64,000 bases of DNA from Erpobdella octoculata (GCA_963978895.1 OZ022238.1:37080770-37144769); one strand, 5' to 3'. Shown: positions 21,390 to 46,815, numbered from the stretch's first letter. Made by a program: numbers and translations. The notes: generated by a model from the sequence alone, not told the origin.

Positions 21390-21901
21390 AAGCAGTACTA
21401 CAAACAGCTGTACTTTACTGCATTGGATGCGGTCCTTCTAGGTCTCACTGATCGATTTGAACCGACCGAGACGACTCGCCATTTCAAGTGTGTTGATAGT
21501 TTCATAATTGGTTCCTGGAGTAATATAAATTACATTAAGAGATTTTACAAAGATGGTTTGCTGACTATCCGAGACTTTTGCTTCATCAGGATATCTTTGT
21601 TGACCAAGCCAAGAAAAAAACAATATACTTTAAAAAAATTTCAATCAGCCTTGGACTTCATCCGCTCTGATGAACAAATCGGGTTAAGAAGCATCGCGTC
21701 GGAAATTGTTCACCTAATCAAGCTCTTTTTGGTTCAGCCTGTATCGACTTCAGAAAAGTCTTATTCCGGATTGCGCCGAATGAAAAGCTCTTTCGATCGA
21801 CAATGAAGCAGACGAGGTTAAATGTTGTTACTTTAATGAGCAATTATCAAGAAATCGCAAAAGAAAGTGATATTAACATTTTAATCGATGACTTCATTTA
21901 A
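21390..21901 (+). pseudogene. hAT transposase C-terminus (ZMYM1/DUF4371-like)
   Basis: Reads LYFTALDAVLLGLTDRFEPT, matching the x-x-Y-x-x-x-D-x-x-x-x-x-L-x-x-R-F segment, and then IVHLIKLFLVQPVSTSEKSY and SGLRRMKSS. A one-base shift near 21790 restores RSTMKQTRLNVVTLMSNYQE and a stop at 21899. A degenerate E-K-S-Y-S replaces E-R-S-F-S. Clearly hAT, and inactive. Confidence 0.8.
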
Positions 21902-22773
21902 AAAATAGCCTCTCACATTTTGCCAATAGTCTTTAGCCTCCCTCGTCGGAACCAAATTCAAAAATTAAAAAGCCTATGAAAAAACAAGCCAGGACACACT
22001 TTCAAAAGGAAATCTTTCAAAAAAAAATTCATGAGTAAATAAATGTTTAAAATGCTAAATAATCATACATTTTTCTTGCATCCCATGCGTAATATGGTCA
22101 AAGAATGGGTAAATTCTAACCTAATTTTTTTCAGTTTCATGTCTGTAATTTTGCACTCTCATTTATTCGTGCATGGTCTGTAAGTTTGCACTCTCATTTA
22201 TTCGTGCATGGAATCGAGTCCGAATACGTTAAGTGTTTTTATTGTGATGTATTATGTGTGTAAATTTTAATTGTTTTAAAATGCTGTTCTATGTTTAATT
22301 TACATATTTGGAGAAGTTCTCGAATTGATTCGACATATTGTAGAATAAGATTGTTCCATTTAGTCACGTGAATCAAATTTTGGGGATTGATTCGCTGGAA
22401 GGGCAACTTAATTTGGACATAAAATTTTACAGTCCCCTCTAAAAATTCCGGGGCCTCCACTTCAAAATTCTTAGTTATGGCGCTGCGAGGCTTGCCCCTT
22501 GCCTCCCTTTCCGAGAAAATGGGAACTCTACCTACGTCCGTGCTAAAAACCCTCATTCAAATTCCCCGGGGAGGGGGAAGAAGTAGTTAAAAAGACTTTC
22601 TTTTTCCTTCAAATTTTTCAGAATTTTTTCATACCTGGGCCATTTAAAAAGTACGGGCTCCGGGGATTATCCCCGTCTCTCCCTTATTGCGGCCCGACTA
22701 AGAGTAAAAAATGGTGAATAAACAAGGTTTAAACACGGCCATGGTTCAATGGTCGAAATTTTGCACAGGTAGG
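21902..22773. other. Non-coding DNA with a 34-bp direct duplication
   Basis: 22144-22211 carries two copies of a segment containing TTTGCACTCTCATTTATTCG. 22430-22510 is G/C-richer and looks like transposon end debris. No gene. Confidence 0.4.
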
Positions 22774-22952
22774 GCGTTAGTGGTATTGTGGTAAAAGCGT
22801 TCGCCTGTCAGTCGGTTGGCGGTTCAAATCTAACCGTCGTCACCAGCGTCCGTAGAGGATGTGGGAAGGCAGGCACCATAACCGACTGGTTTTATGATGC
22901 CTGACAAAAATTCTTTTAAGCAACTATAATAAATGCTAATTTAATTTAATTT
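22774..22952 (+). mobile_element. tRNA-derived SINE
   Basis: The head is tRNA-like: an A-box-like TGGTAAAAGCG at 22789 and a B-box GGTTCAAATCT at 22821, 21 nt after the A box ends, as in a tRNA promoter. A non-tRNA body follows (GGATGTGGGAAGGCAGGCAC, TTTTATGATGCCTGAC) and an ATTTAATTTAATTTAAAG tail. It is not a functional tRNA because the acceptor arms do not pair. Confidence 0.8.
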
Positions 22953-23584
22953 AAAGTAATATAAGTACAATTTTTGTTTATTGCTCAGTAATAAATTGCG
23001 TTTAATACATGCTCAAAATAGCACCCTTATTAAATTCTAACCACCGTAATAAGTGCTACCCCAACATTATTTTTGTCATCGCAGTCATGCAAAAAAGGAG
23101 CAATGGCGTCTTGCTGTCGGCGACATAATGAGCGCGCTGAAAATCATTTCTGAGTTTTGTGGAATGTAGAAGATCAATGTCTATTATTTATTGTATTGTG
23201 TTAAACAAACTGACACTAACTGTCTAGAACTTATGGAAATTAGCTACAGCTGAGTCAGCTTTGTTAGAGCTCATGTTTTTCGAGGTAGTTTTTTAAAACC
23301 TGGAAGATTTTTGTAAGTTTGAAATGTCGAAAACCTATTTTATATATGACACATGTGAAATAGCTTTTGTAAAATTATTTCAGACATGTTGCATCAATGT
23401 TTGTGTGAATACTTTTTTTTCTTGGACATATGCATCATATATATCATTATAAAAGCCAATATTAACAATTACTGTTATTGATTTCTAAAATAAATGATGC
23501 ATATGTTATAATTACTATTATCAATGAGATTTTATTCTTGAGCTTTTACTTTTTTTAGAATGGTCTGTTTCATATTCTTAAACC
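22953..23584. other. DNA upstream of the RhoGAP first visible exon
   Basis: AT-rich. A TTTTTTTAG acceptor-like site at 23552-23558 precedes the ATG at 23585, and an in-frame TAA lies at 23579. This is consistent with either a 5' UTR exon or a spliced exon start. Confidence 0.4.
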
Positions 23585-35272
<11,688 letters not shown>

Positions 35273-35389
35273 AGCTACAAAAGATGGGCTACAAATTCTT
35301 CTTTTCTTCAAAGTACATCCCTCCTACCTTCCCGCAGATTTACGGTGCAATAATAAATAAAAAGAAATTTTATTTCCCGTATCGATGGG

Positions 35390-35445
35390 AGTCAGCGTGG
35401 CGCATCGGTAACACCCTAAGAAGGTGCGGTCAACGTGTTTCATAA
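35390..35445 (+). repeat. Possible tRNA-like SINE head
   Basis: GTGGCGCATCGGTAACACCC resembles the 5' half of a tRNA with an A box. No B box is found downstream, so the call is weak. Confidence 0.3.
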
Positions 35446-35784
35446 CTGCAGTCATGCACATTTTTACCACAGTTTCAACTTTTCACGTGTGTTACTACTT
35501 GCACCTGTGGACTTCTTTTCTTTCTTTCTCTTTTCGTTTCACACGTGTTCTTGCTTCTCGGTGGAACTATTTCTAGACTGGTCGTCGTGGAAACAACCAC
35601 GACGGATCGTGGAAGGAAAATTTTGTCGTGTCGAGTTGTTGTCGTCTGCAGCTGCCGTGTTGTTTCTTCGAGCTTGTGATGGCATTTAATAATAATTCTA
35701 TATTTTACGGTCTCTTCAGTCGTTCAACTTCAGATCTTCATTGCTGTTTTAGGAGGTTTTGTTTTATATCACACTGTAATATTT

Positions 35785-36020
35785 AATTTTATTTTTTCAC
35801 ATTACTATGACATTTAACTTTAATTTTACACATCATTATGACATTTAATTTTATTTTTACACTTTCTTTTGTTTTTCTACATCATTATGAAATTACATTT
35901 TGTTTCTACATTATTATGACATTTATTTTTATTTTTCCACATTATTAGGAAATGTATTTTTATTTTTCCATATCAATATGACATTTAATTTTATTTTTCC
36001 ACATTCTTATGACATTTAAT
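35785..36020. repeat. Degenerate minisatellite of about 32 bp, 7 copies
   Basis: Units share ATGACATTTAATTTTATTTT and CCACATTATT. It is downstream of the RhoGAP gene. Confidence 0.85.
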
Positions 36021-38040
36021 TTCATCCTGCGCTATTTATGATAAGCAGCCTGTTTGAATTTTCGCTGTATTCCTTTCTTTTTATTTTTAAACACAATCTG
36101 TTTGTTGTGAGATTTGTAGATTTACTTTTGAATATTTCTTTCTTCACTTCATCCCAATTACAAAATAGATGTCCGTGTACACCACTGTTGTCTTGTTCGT
36201 TGTACTGCACATATATTTATATTTATAACAACAACAACAAAAATATTGTTCAAAATGTCTTATGCCTAGAGTTGTCAATTTTTAATTATTTTTTTCTGAA
36301 CTAATTATTCATTCATTCCTTTGAGCAAAAATACTTGAATTGTATAAGCCCATTGAAGATCTGTATGCTATGTTTATATAATCGGAGTAATTCTTACATC
36401 TTACAACTTTTTCTTTGAACAATGCAGTATTTAAATTATTAGACTCTTGATATATTTTGTTCCTTAAATTATTATCTTTATCTCATTTGTCATGCAAGTC
36501 TTCTCATATTTGTGGTTAAACTTACAATTTGTTTTTCAGTTAATTTTATTGTTTGAGATAAAATATAAAATAATTATAATTTATTATTAGTTTTTTCTTC
36601 TAGTGGCCTCCTTTAACTGGGGTGATAATACCCGCGTGTCCGTGCCTAAATTCCTAAATGTGGCTGTATTGGGAGCCTATAATTGCTTTCAAAATATCAG
36701 AGGGTTGGATATCATTTGAATGGGAAACAACTATCTCTGACTCGGTGTTCAATGCATAAATTAATAGAACTGTCTTTGAAATTTTTTTTAATAATTGTAA
36801 GTTGGATCTACATTCAATTAAATGAATTCTTAAATATTTGGCATTAAAAGAAGTAGAGGGTAGCGTTTTTTTATTTAATTTTTCAGCTGTACGCTCGTTT
36901 GGTGAAGCAGTCAGCAATATATATTCATAAAGAGTGGAAGGTTATAATTAATTGATGTATGCATGCAAGATGAATGTGCAAGCGTGACACGAGATGCATG
37001 CATGCACTGCAGCAGCCGTTTTTTTACAAAGAAGCATCACCGACAAATACCATTAATTATCGTAGTTTCGGCAGCCTCAAATCAATCTCATATCCACTGA
37101 CTATATATATGGTAGGTGGTATGGTCTAACTTTAAAAAGAGATGCATACAAAGTATTAATTTGTAGGTTGAAATCATTATTTAGGAAAAATAATGAAGTT
37201 AACTTGCGTGTTAATAATATAATCTAATTTAAATAAAATGCTATGTAATAAATGCATTGAATAAGTTCATAGCGTGAATAGGTAACTTTGCAAAATACAT
37301 TTTCTTCATTGCAGGCAGTCATTTAACGATTAATTCAGAATTGAAGTAGGTCATCTGTTTAACTTAACTGACCAGAAAAGCTAGCACAAATGCCGTTAAT
37401 ATTTATTGCTAACATTTGTCAGAGAAAATTATTTTTAGAGATGTACCTGTACCTATATGTAGTGACCCGTTTTGAAGTTTGGAATTTGGGCTGCATGGAA
37501 TCGAAGAACATATTTGTAAATTGATTAATTTTAAAACATTGTTGTTAAAAACAGACATAATTGTCTCATGTATCTGATGTGGAAAGTTTAACCTTGCTTG
37601 CATCTCTCCAGAGATTAACAGGCGCTGATTGACTCAAGTTGACTGACTTCTGATGTTTAATGTTATTTGTGCTGACGCAGGATGTGACTGAGCCAGTACT
37701 TATGAGATGAGTGCGCCATAGATCGAGTCAGCCATACGTCAGAATTAGATCCAAGAGACTTTTAGTAATTTAGTTTTAAAAAAATACATAATTTTAGAAG
37801 CATTTGTTCGGAGCGATCAGCTTTTATTTTTTATAAGTTTTTCTCTTCACCTGCATATAACAAAGTTTCAAGGAAATCGCACTGAAAAAAGATAATCTTT
37901 TTGAGGTATAAATTAAAATAAATTTGTCAAAAGTATTCGAAGATTTCCAAGATTAATTATTACTGGTGGTGTTTCTATAAGACAAAAATTCTGTTCAGCA
38001 CAGAAGTTATTTAATTAAAATTATGAATGCGAGGATATTA
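36021..38040. other. Unassigned AT-rich DNA
   Basis: Open frames up to 88 codons occur but match nothing I recognise. 36965-37020 is rich in ATGCATGCA words. Confidence 0.35.
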
Positions 38041-38200
38041 GATCGTTCAGCTACAGCTCCCCAGCCGTCTGGAATTCACTTCCGCCATCGTTCAAAAAAC
38101 TTTTAAAGACTTATCTTTTTTGAAGGCAATTGGACGAGATCCGGTGCGCCTCTGAAGCTCCGCTACTGGCGCTTTACAAATTGACTTATTATTATGACTT
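38041..38200 (+). pseudogene. LINE ORF2 C-terminus and tail
   Basis: Reads SFSYSSPAVWNSLPPSFKK then LLKTYLF, the conserved C-terminal motif (x-Y-x-x-P-x-x-W-N-x-L-P...L-K-x-x-L-F) of CR1/L2-like LINE reverse transcriptase proteins, with a small internal deletion. The following GGCGCTTTACAAATTG and TTATTATTATGACTTATTAT repeats fit the 3' end of such a LINE. A 5'-truncated copy. Confidence 0.8.
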
Positions 38201-41200
38201 ATTATACTCATTAGGATGAACAACATTGGATTTAAACGAGGTTTTTACAATTAAATATATTTATAAAACCAAAGTAATAACTAGAAAGCATTGGTCTTTA
38301 TGATTTTTAATTAGGTATCAAACCCAAATTGTCTTAAATGTCAAATAAAATGATGCATGCATAAATCAGAAAATTACGAAGCTTCCTTCAGGGTATTTCC
38401 TGACTATGTATGTCTTAATTCTTACTGATAAAACAAAAATATCGATTGTTGATCCAAATCATCATTAGAAAAAATGATTAATGTCTACTAAAAATGTTAA
38501 AAGCATTGGCAGCCAATGTTCTTCTGTGACTAGCTAGCTGTTTACTGAATCTTAACTCCATTTCAGTATCAAAGCCCTAATACAAAATTATTATAAATTA
38601 TTGGGTTAATTTAACCATTTTGCTAATTTATTTGCTTCTACAGCTTTTCAGCATCAGGAGTTAGAGAAAGAAGCAGTGATGTAAGAACAAGTACCTACCC
38701 ATATGTGGAATATTTAGAATTCACTGATGGTTTGAACAAATATTTCTGAAATATTTTTTATTAATTCGTTAGAACTATTATGTCATAACATAGGATACAT
38801 TAAAACTAATAATATAATAGAGCGTTCTAATCGTAGTATTATTGTGTGGCAAGATAATTTGAGGTACGTTTTAGTATGGTTTATTATAAAATATATAAAT
38901 TTCACTAAGTAGAATTTCACAGAAAGAACATTAAATAAAATTTAAATTTTTATTGCAAAGGTAAAGTTTATCAACCTATTTTATTCTACAATTTCTTAAA
39001 ATACTAAACTTTTATCAATATCTTGAAGTTTGTGAACACTGATTTTATATTTTTCAACATATAAACTAGATTGCATGCTTGTTATTTATGAGTTAATGAT
39101 TTTACATTTCATAATATAAGTAAACAACTTTTAAATTTGTATTCTTTATTTCAGTACTTACTCATCATTCAAAACGCAGCTTAATAACATTTGAAATTTT
39201 CTAATTTAATATAAAAGATATTATTTGTGTATTTTATTTAGAAGACATTGTAACTTAATTGTTATCATATCTAAATAAATTAGACAAGTCCTCGTGTTCG
39301 TAAAGACTTCAATGCATTTTTGGCGTTGCCAATATAATAGATTTATTAATTTCAATATTACTGATATAATTTATTTTAATACTCATTATTCCATTTCATT
39401 ATTTTTTGAAATGACTTTTTGGCACAAATCTAATGCCAGAAAAACTTGAACACTCTACGACTACGGTGTCAATTTTTCAAATTTTTCCTAAAATGCGCTA
39501 AAAATTTTAAGTTTAAAAAAGATATTTCATAATTTTTAATAATTAAAAATAACAATTAATAACATCTAAAGAAATTTTCTTTTTGAGTTTATAATAATTG
39601 CTCTTCTTTTCTTTTATTTCATATGCCTTTGAAACGCTTTTGCTTTCACCACCAAACTGTTAAATTCAATTTATAAAATTTTTAAAATTGAAAAAGAAAG
39701 GTAATTTAATAAATATTTGTTTTTTTTTACTACAATCATGCAGTTAGTTGTATCTCTAAACTGTTAAGCTAATATTGTATTCAAGTTTATAAGATCTTCA
39801 GATTAGAAAATGGATATATAGAAAAACAAATTACGTGAAAAACAAATGGGTAAAATAATGAATTGATAGAGATAATTTTATTTCTTCAAAATTTATTCCA
39901 TCAAGATGAGCATAGAAAGTATTTTTACCTTTATAATTAAATATATTTTGTTATTTTGGTTCTAAATTATAAATAAATAAATAAACTATAAATAAATAAG
40001 ATGCTCGAGTCAAACTTGTTTCACAGTTAAGAAAAAATGTCATTCTTGATTCGGGTTGGTCCAAAGCTCTTTGTTCAAATGTAATTTGTAAAGGTAAGTA
40101 TTGGTGGTGTTTGACGGTTTTTCGGTAAATTAGCTAAAACCCCAAGGCCCCTTTTCAGTCATTTCAATTTAATTATCTTAAACTTTCGAAATGCTTCTGT
40201 GCAAACAAATAAAACACTAGAATGTTGAATAAATTCTTCATTAAAAATGTCTCAAACGAAGTTGAGCCGCAAGAATAAAAAAGAACAAAATATTACTACG
40301 CTGATACGAATATTTTTTTTAATCTAGTCACACAACGAAGTGCGGATTCTTTTGTGGACTTGGTGTAATTCCGTACAGCTCTTGCGTACAAGGAACATCA
40401 CCAGGGAAATTGAAGGGAAAACATTTGTTGTCATCGTCGTGAAACTGACTGCAATTACGTATACTTGGAAGTGTTTTGCCGAAATGAAAATATCAATTAT
40501 TCCAAACAAGAAATGGTTTTCCTTGCTGAATAAGTTATGAGGTTATTTTTTAAGGAATTAAAAATATTAAAACAAAATATTTCAATAAAAATATTTTCGC
40601 ATGATTTTAAATTCATCTGTGCCATTAAATAACGGTAATGTAAAACTTTTAAAGACGTGAAGATCATAAGATGGAACATCAACAAGAATGCTTCATTTTT
40701 ATTTTATTTATTTTTTTCTTATAAATCAATTGAAATTTGAATACCAAACACTTATCATAAAAAACTACATATTATAAAATGGTTATATAAATTTTAATTT
40801 GTATTTTTAAATAAAATTTGTCGTTTAACATTTTTTCATCTTTTTAGTAAAAATTTTCGATTGAGTTAAAACATTGCATCACAGTGCATCTGAGTGACAA
40901 TGATTTGAAACAGAAACACGAGTTATCATAGAATCTGTAACATTCGTCAATGCCAGAATAATGCCGGGAGACTTCCGTTTTAGTTGGTTTTTCATATTTG
41001 TGCATAAACATGTTTATTGTGATTGTAAAGATTGTCCGTTATTCTGTTACGAACGCACAAAATACAACCAGATCTTATATGCATCGTTTGCATCAATGAT
41101 GGCTGTGATTAGTTTTCAAACAATATGTTTTCTTTTAGAAGCTTGTTAATTTGGTTTTAATATAATTTTAAAATAAAAATAATGAAACAAATATAGAAAA

Positions 41201-41210
41201 AAGTAAATCG
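38201..41210. other. Gene-free AT-rich DNA
   Basis: No repeat array, transposon terminus or coding motif recognised. Frames at 40324-40540 overlap on both strands without family resemblance. Confidence 0.4.
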
Positions 41211-41329
41211 AATGAAACTTTTTAACTTGAAATTTAAGCATTTGAAAGCCTCGCTCGTTCAGATAAAGAACGGAACGTACCCTGGCATACAATGGAGATC
41301 ACGTGATGGCGTGTTTCATTTCAGTTTTC

Positions 41330-41560
41330 TACCTGCACAACAACTACTCAACAGTGCACGTCTACATCGACACATCTCTACTTCAACAACTACTCCACAA
41401 CTATCAACATCCACACAACTATCAACATCCACACAACAACAAACACACCTGACCAGCCACTCAGCTTCACACCGACAGTCATCTCCAACAACACACGTCC
41501 GCAACAACAAAGAACCACTACAACGACGCATCCAAGCGACGACAAACACTCATCAAACAA
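41330..41560. repeat. CA/AC-rich degenerate low-complexity DNA
   Basis: Contains two copies of CACAACTATCAACATCCACA and many CAACAA/ACTACT words. The 139-codon frame over it is T/Q/S-rich and probably spurious. Confidence 0.6.
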
Positions 41561-41917
41561 TACAATATAGTACACAGAATATTTTTGTGGTTTTACAGAA
41601 ATTTACATACCTGAGTATATTTCCATTTTAAATGAGCGATCTGAGTAATTTGACATCTCCTTAAGAATGGAACACTAAACAGTGGTTTAAAGCCTCCATG
41701 TTGTATTTGCAAGACGGTGGCGATGAAACATGACACCATTTTGTTTGCGAAATTTTCCAGAACAAACAGGAAACAAAAATATTCAAATTTTTTAAAAGTG
41801 AAAAATATTTTGGTAAAATTATTTCCGTTCATTTCAAATGTTGACAACAAGGTCAATGACACCAGCGAGAAGATCTGAGTGTCCACGTTGAGATCATTTG
41901 CACATGTGAAGAGCCCC

Positions 41918-41985
41918 TCTCCATCTCTCCACCTCTCCACCTCTCCCCCTCTCTTTCTCTCCCTTTTCCCCTCTCCACCTCTCCA
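41918..41985. repeat. CTCTCCACC pyrimidine repeat
   Basis: Tandem CTCTCCACCTCTCCACCTCT-type words. Confidence 0.8.
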
Positions 41986-42165
41986 TCCGTGCCAGAATAA
42001 TCATAGACAATTATTCTCTACATTGTCACATAATTTCTCAGTAGAATCAAAGCAAGGATCGTCGCTAAAACAAAAACAAAATTTTGCTGGGCAAAAAGAT
42101 AGATAACTATTAATTTTAACTTTTAGTGTTTAGTAAAATGTGTTTCCGCCACACAGACGTACACA

Positions 42166-42320
<155 letters not shown>

Positions 42321-43860
42321 TATTTAACTTTGCATCTAGATTCAGTGAACGGCAATAAATATAAATATCTAATTAAACTTTAAAATGCATGTGTTTAAGA
42401 ATATTTAACAGATAATTGTGTTTTCAGTTAGGAAAATATACTTGTATTAATAACTAAATAGCGAATGTTTTGTTGTACGATCATAACATGAATATGAAGA
42501 AATCATTGTTTGATTCGATGATTTCACTCCGAAGATGCACTGGATTTTTGTGAACAAATCAAATCACTCGATGACATAGTACTAACTTAATTAACTTAAT
42601 TTTTTATAAATATGTTAATGCCTTTCTTCACTGATCTAAAATGACTTTGGTTCTTATTTCAGGTTTCCTTATAGCACAAATGTCAAGGTCATGACTTCAA
42701 GTCGTTGGAACTCAAACCAGTTTTGAGAGATACAAAATTCCTCCCATGATTGCGTTTATTTATGGCGTAGAATTTGTTTTAAATTGTATGCCATAAAATA
42801 TGGTTTTGCTTTATTGGAAAATCTTCTAAAAGTTGGAAAAACTTTCAAGTGTTGATGTTAAAAAGCGATAACAACATGAGTTAGAAACGAAGATTTCAGA
42901 AGGTCTTATGATAGAGCACTATCATACTGAGTTGGTGAGCGGGTCAAGTCAAAGAAACGATAATAGCTGACGCGTAATAAAAAATTCAAGAATATTCTAT
43001 ATAATATTCTAATAATTTTATTAGAATAATGCTATAAGGAAGGTTTGTTGGTGATTGGAATAAAATAAAACCTTTATTGGTATACAAATATTTGATGATG
43101 ATGATGATGGTAGTGACATAAAATACATGTAATGATATAATTGTTCGCGGTTTATGACGATGTTGTTGGTGTTAAAGAAGAACATCATGATGATGTTGAT
43201 GTCTGGGCTGCCTAAACTATAAATTGAATATCATTGGCAGCGACATACAAATCGAAATGAGGGGGGGGGAAGATGAAAAATTCATAAATTGTAAAAGGAG
43301 AGGAATTATTTTCAGTTAATATTGTCTTTGTTAACGCTTTAAGTTGTTGAAATAAACATTACGTCTTAAACAAAATGATCTCACAAAATGTCTTGTCTTA
43401 TTTCGTTTTGGAAATTGCATACTCCACCCATCGCTAATCAGATTTTTTGTGAGGGAAAGTATTATTATTTTTTTCAAAAAACATTTTAAATAAAATGAGT
43501 CACAGAACCACAGTCGACAAAAACATTCAGCAAGCAGTGAGTTAAAGTCTTTCAAAAAAGGCGAGTCTTCAGTTTTTGGCGGAAGAACAAGAGGCTGTGA
43601 TTAGTGAATAGGATCACGGAGGTTGACGGGGAGAAAGTTCTACGCCACTATGGCAGACAAATCAAAAGCTCGCAGATCAACCGGTCGTGCTTGTGTCCTG
43701 GGCACATGTAGAGTACTTGACAGCAAGAACTCGGGGACAGCGCTCAAGGTAAGACAGAGCGGACCCATGAAAACATTACAAAATTAAATAAATACTCTAA
43801 ATGGTAAATTTTTAATTCAACTAGTAAGCCTTAAAAGCAGTTTTTTTTCTCACAAATCGT
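42321..43860. other. Unassigned stretch
   Basis: A poly-G run of 9 at 43261 and a GATGATGATG run at 43095 are the only simple repeats. A G/C-richer block at 43560-43770 may be an old repeat, but I could not name it. Confidence 0.35.
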
Positions 43861-44300
43861 TTGTATATTTATATGTCTGTTTGTCTGTTCGTCTGTTTTT
43901 CTGCTATACAAATCTGAACCAATTTAAAAAAAATTTGTTACGGAAGTAGATCTTAAAGAGTAAAAAAAGATAGGTATGTTTTTAATTTGAAAAATTTTTA
44001 TTTTTTATTTTTATGACCAAAATACTTTCCAGGCCAAAAGTGCTTATGTACGAACGTCAAAGGTTATTGTATAGCAAAATTAAAATTTAGTTTACGTAAC
44101 AAAGTTTGAAGGTTTCAAGCAACTTTTAGCAAATCTATTTTACGTTTTATGGGCCAAAAAAGACATGAGGGAGAAAGAGAAAGAAAAGGAGTGGGAGCAG
44201 GAGTGGGAGCAGGAGCGGGAGCAGGAGCGGGAAAGAGAGAGCGAGCGGGAGCGGGAATGAGAGAGCAAACAGGAGCGGGAAAGTTTGCTATGTTTCCCCC
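43861..44300 (+). repeat. Foldback-associated family, longer 5' part plus purine-rich array
   Basis: Carries the segment also at 49995-50290 (GGCCAAAAGTGC, TTAAAATTTAGTTTACGTAA, TAGCAAATCTATTTT). A purine-rich GGAGCGGGAGCAGGAG array follows. It lacks the CCCGGCG terminus. Confidence 0.75.
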
Positions 44301-44519
44301 GAAACTGCGGCAATTGCTACTTTAAATTGGACACGATAAATGTTTATTTTTTTAACAATAATTATGTAAATTAAGTGTGCAATTTAACATGCCAACTCAT
44401 GAAATTTGCTTGTTGTTTAAAATAATACAAATTTTGTAAAGGGGGAACAAGAGCCATTGACCTTGGGGTGATGATAGACGCCCCTGGTTGATGTCAATGA
44501 TGTCGATAATAATCATAAT

Positions 44520-44686
44520 ATTGATGAAAACAACGTCGACGACGATGATGACGATGACAATGATGATGATGATGATGACGACGACGACGATGATGATGAC
44601 GATGATGACGATGATGATGATGATGATGATGATGATGGTGGTGAGGATGACGATGGTGGAGAGGATGATGATAATGATAATGATAG

Positions 44687-44740
<54 letters not shown>
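44520..44740. repeat. (GAT)n trinucleotide array
   Basis: About 70 GAT units with GAC, GGT and AAT variants. Frames through it encode poly-Asp, poly-Met or, on the other strand, poly-His/Ser/Ile and are not genes. Confidence 0.95.
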
Positions 44741-44741
<1 letters not shown>

Positions 44742-46499
44742 ATAGCATCCTTCGATCTGCATGTGATGGATTGATTTTTTTTCTTTGGAATTGCAAAATC
44801 TTTGCTGCCGGAAGCAACAAATTTGTAGGTGGGCGAGAAAAAAAGGAAAAATAGAGCAGAATAGAAAAGAGAGAGGATGGAGGAGAGGGAGGTTGATGAT
44901 GACACTGCATCGAGTTTCTTAACGACATAGTGAAATGTTGCAAAAAAGAACCAACTAAACCCAATTTATGATTCCTCCATGCAGCTCTCCAATAAGCCTA
45001 CGGCGGCACAACAACATTTTCACAGTCGCAACACAACTTCCACCATTAGAAAAACTAAACATATCATCACTACCGAACGCTAACGCATTACAAATACCAG
45101 CAAACCTGCCGCAACAATAATATTTAGTTGAACAAAGTTCATCGAAATGCTTCTCATAAAGCAAATTATTTGTTTTCGTAAACATTTGTTTGAAGTTCGG
45201 TTCAAGTAAGACATATTGTAGCAAGTTCTTAAATTTGCATTATACTTCCACCATAACACTTTATTAAACCATGAAATATTTTACATCATCATCATCATCA
45301 TCACCATCTCAGCCACACCATGAATATCTTTCTTCTTTGCTTTTTATTTTCACTTTTAATGTCGCCTCTTTTCTTATAAACATTAAAAACCTCACTAAAC
45401 ACACACACACACAAGCACACACACACATACATAAACCCAGAGACAATAAAGCTGCTCTCCTGTTAGCATGTTTCATTCAAAACATGTCCAAGCATATTCC
45501 GCCTCATCAAGGATAAACCAAAAGTAAATTTTTTTTTCTTTCCATCAACACCACCTACTTAACCAGTCACAGTGATGAGCTCTTTCTTAAAAACAGCCAA
45601 TCATATGTCGAAAAAATTAAAAGCTAAACTTCATGAATATTTAAATGAGACAGTTTATTCCTTTCTAAGAAACAAAAAACTTGAACATCTTGTCAAAAAT
45701 TCTACACAAAAAACAAGATACAATTCAAAAAAAATTCTTCAACTGTCATTTTAAATTGTCATCGGTCAAAACAAAGACGACATCTAGCGAAAAATTCCAT
45801 TTGAATTTTTCTCAGACGCCGGCGTATAAATATGATATCTTCCTTTTCAGCGTCTTCCTCTTCTGTTTGTATAAACTCATTTTTTTCGAACTTTAAAACA
45901 TATTTTTTTTTATTATAAAAACTCAACTTTTCGTCCCTTGTTTGCGGTAATTCATAATCTAACCGCAAATGAACGCAGCGCTTCATCGTAAGAAGAATTT
46001 ATCAGTGATGCAGACGTGCTTGATATTTATTATGATAAAAACCTCATTTTGCTTCCTTTCGCATAAAAAAGTTATTTTTTCTTTAAAAACAAAGTGGCCT
46101 GTGAGAATCCATCAAGTCAACCTTCTTTTCTTAATGGATTTTTCATCTATTACGCTTCGTTTCTTCTATCTTCCATGAGAGCTTCAACTTTTCGGATACA
46201 GACGAAGGTCTTCCTTCACGAAAAACTCCAAAATTAGATTTTTTTTAAAAACATCTGTCAATGACTTTTAATAAGAACTAAATTATTTAATTAATCGGTT
46301 GTTATAATTACTAACTATTTTGTATACATTTATAAAATATTTAATTGTTATAATCACTACAAACCTGAACTGAATTCACAACTTTGGCTCAATAAAAGCT
46401 CAGTACAGACCAAAAATTACTTTATATTTTTACTAGTTTTTGAGTTATTAAATTTATCTGATACAACATTAAAAATGACAATATGAGTTAGTTAACAAT
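44741..46499. other. Unassigned stretch
   Basis: Short CA and TCA runs at 45280-45310 and 45400-45430. No gene supported. Confidence 0.35.
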
Positions 46500-46702
46500 T
46501 CAACTTAATTAACAGCATGAATTAATTGACAGTGTGAATTAATTGACAACATGCCCTAATTAACAGCAGCATGACCTAATTAATAGCAGAATGTTCTAAT
46601 TACCAGCAGCATGACCTAATTAACAGCAGCATGACCTATTTAATAGCAGAATGTTCTAATTAAAAGCAACATGACCTAATTAACAGCAGCATGGCCTAAT
46701 TG
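46500..46702. repeat. 20-bp minisatellite, about 10 copies
   Basis: Unit TAACAGCAGCATGACCTAAT with variants such as ATAGCAGAATGTTCTAAT. Confidence 0.92.
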
Positions 46703-46815
46703 TCAATTCCAGGCCACATGCAACTGCTCGAAATTGGTGCAAGTAGTAAAAGTTGTTGTGGATGTTACCTATGTGATGAGTTTTTTTTATTTCAGCGTTT
46801 CCGTTGACTGATGTA

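Larger units (their letters stand above)
20097..21901 (+). mobile_element. hAT remnant carrying a copia fragment
   Basis: The left side shows CACTGGCGGATCCAGCC, a hAT-class terminus, at 20097. The right side holds a hAT transposase C-terminus on the + strand (about 21390-21901). Between them lie a foldback-family end fragment and a minus-strand Ty1/copia fragment, presumably later insertions. The right terminus is not resolved. Confidence 0.5.

Noticed and set aside
22774..22860. Functional tRNA gene
   Set aside because: A and B boxes are present but acceptor-stem pairing fails and the sequence continues into a SINE body and tail.
40324..40540. Overlapping 61- and 66-codon frames on opposite strands
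   Set aside because: No motif, and one must be a shadow; no evidence for either.
43560..43790. G/C-richer block with frame MADKSKARRSTGRACVLGTC
   Set aside because: Could be a short exon or an old repeat; the donor-like CAAGGTAAGA at its end is not enough without an acceptor or homology.
44397..44964. Poly-His, poly-Ser and poly-Ile frames
   Set aside because: Translations of the GAT trinucleotide array.
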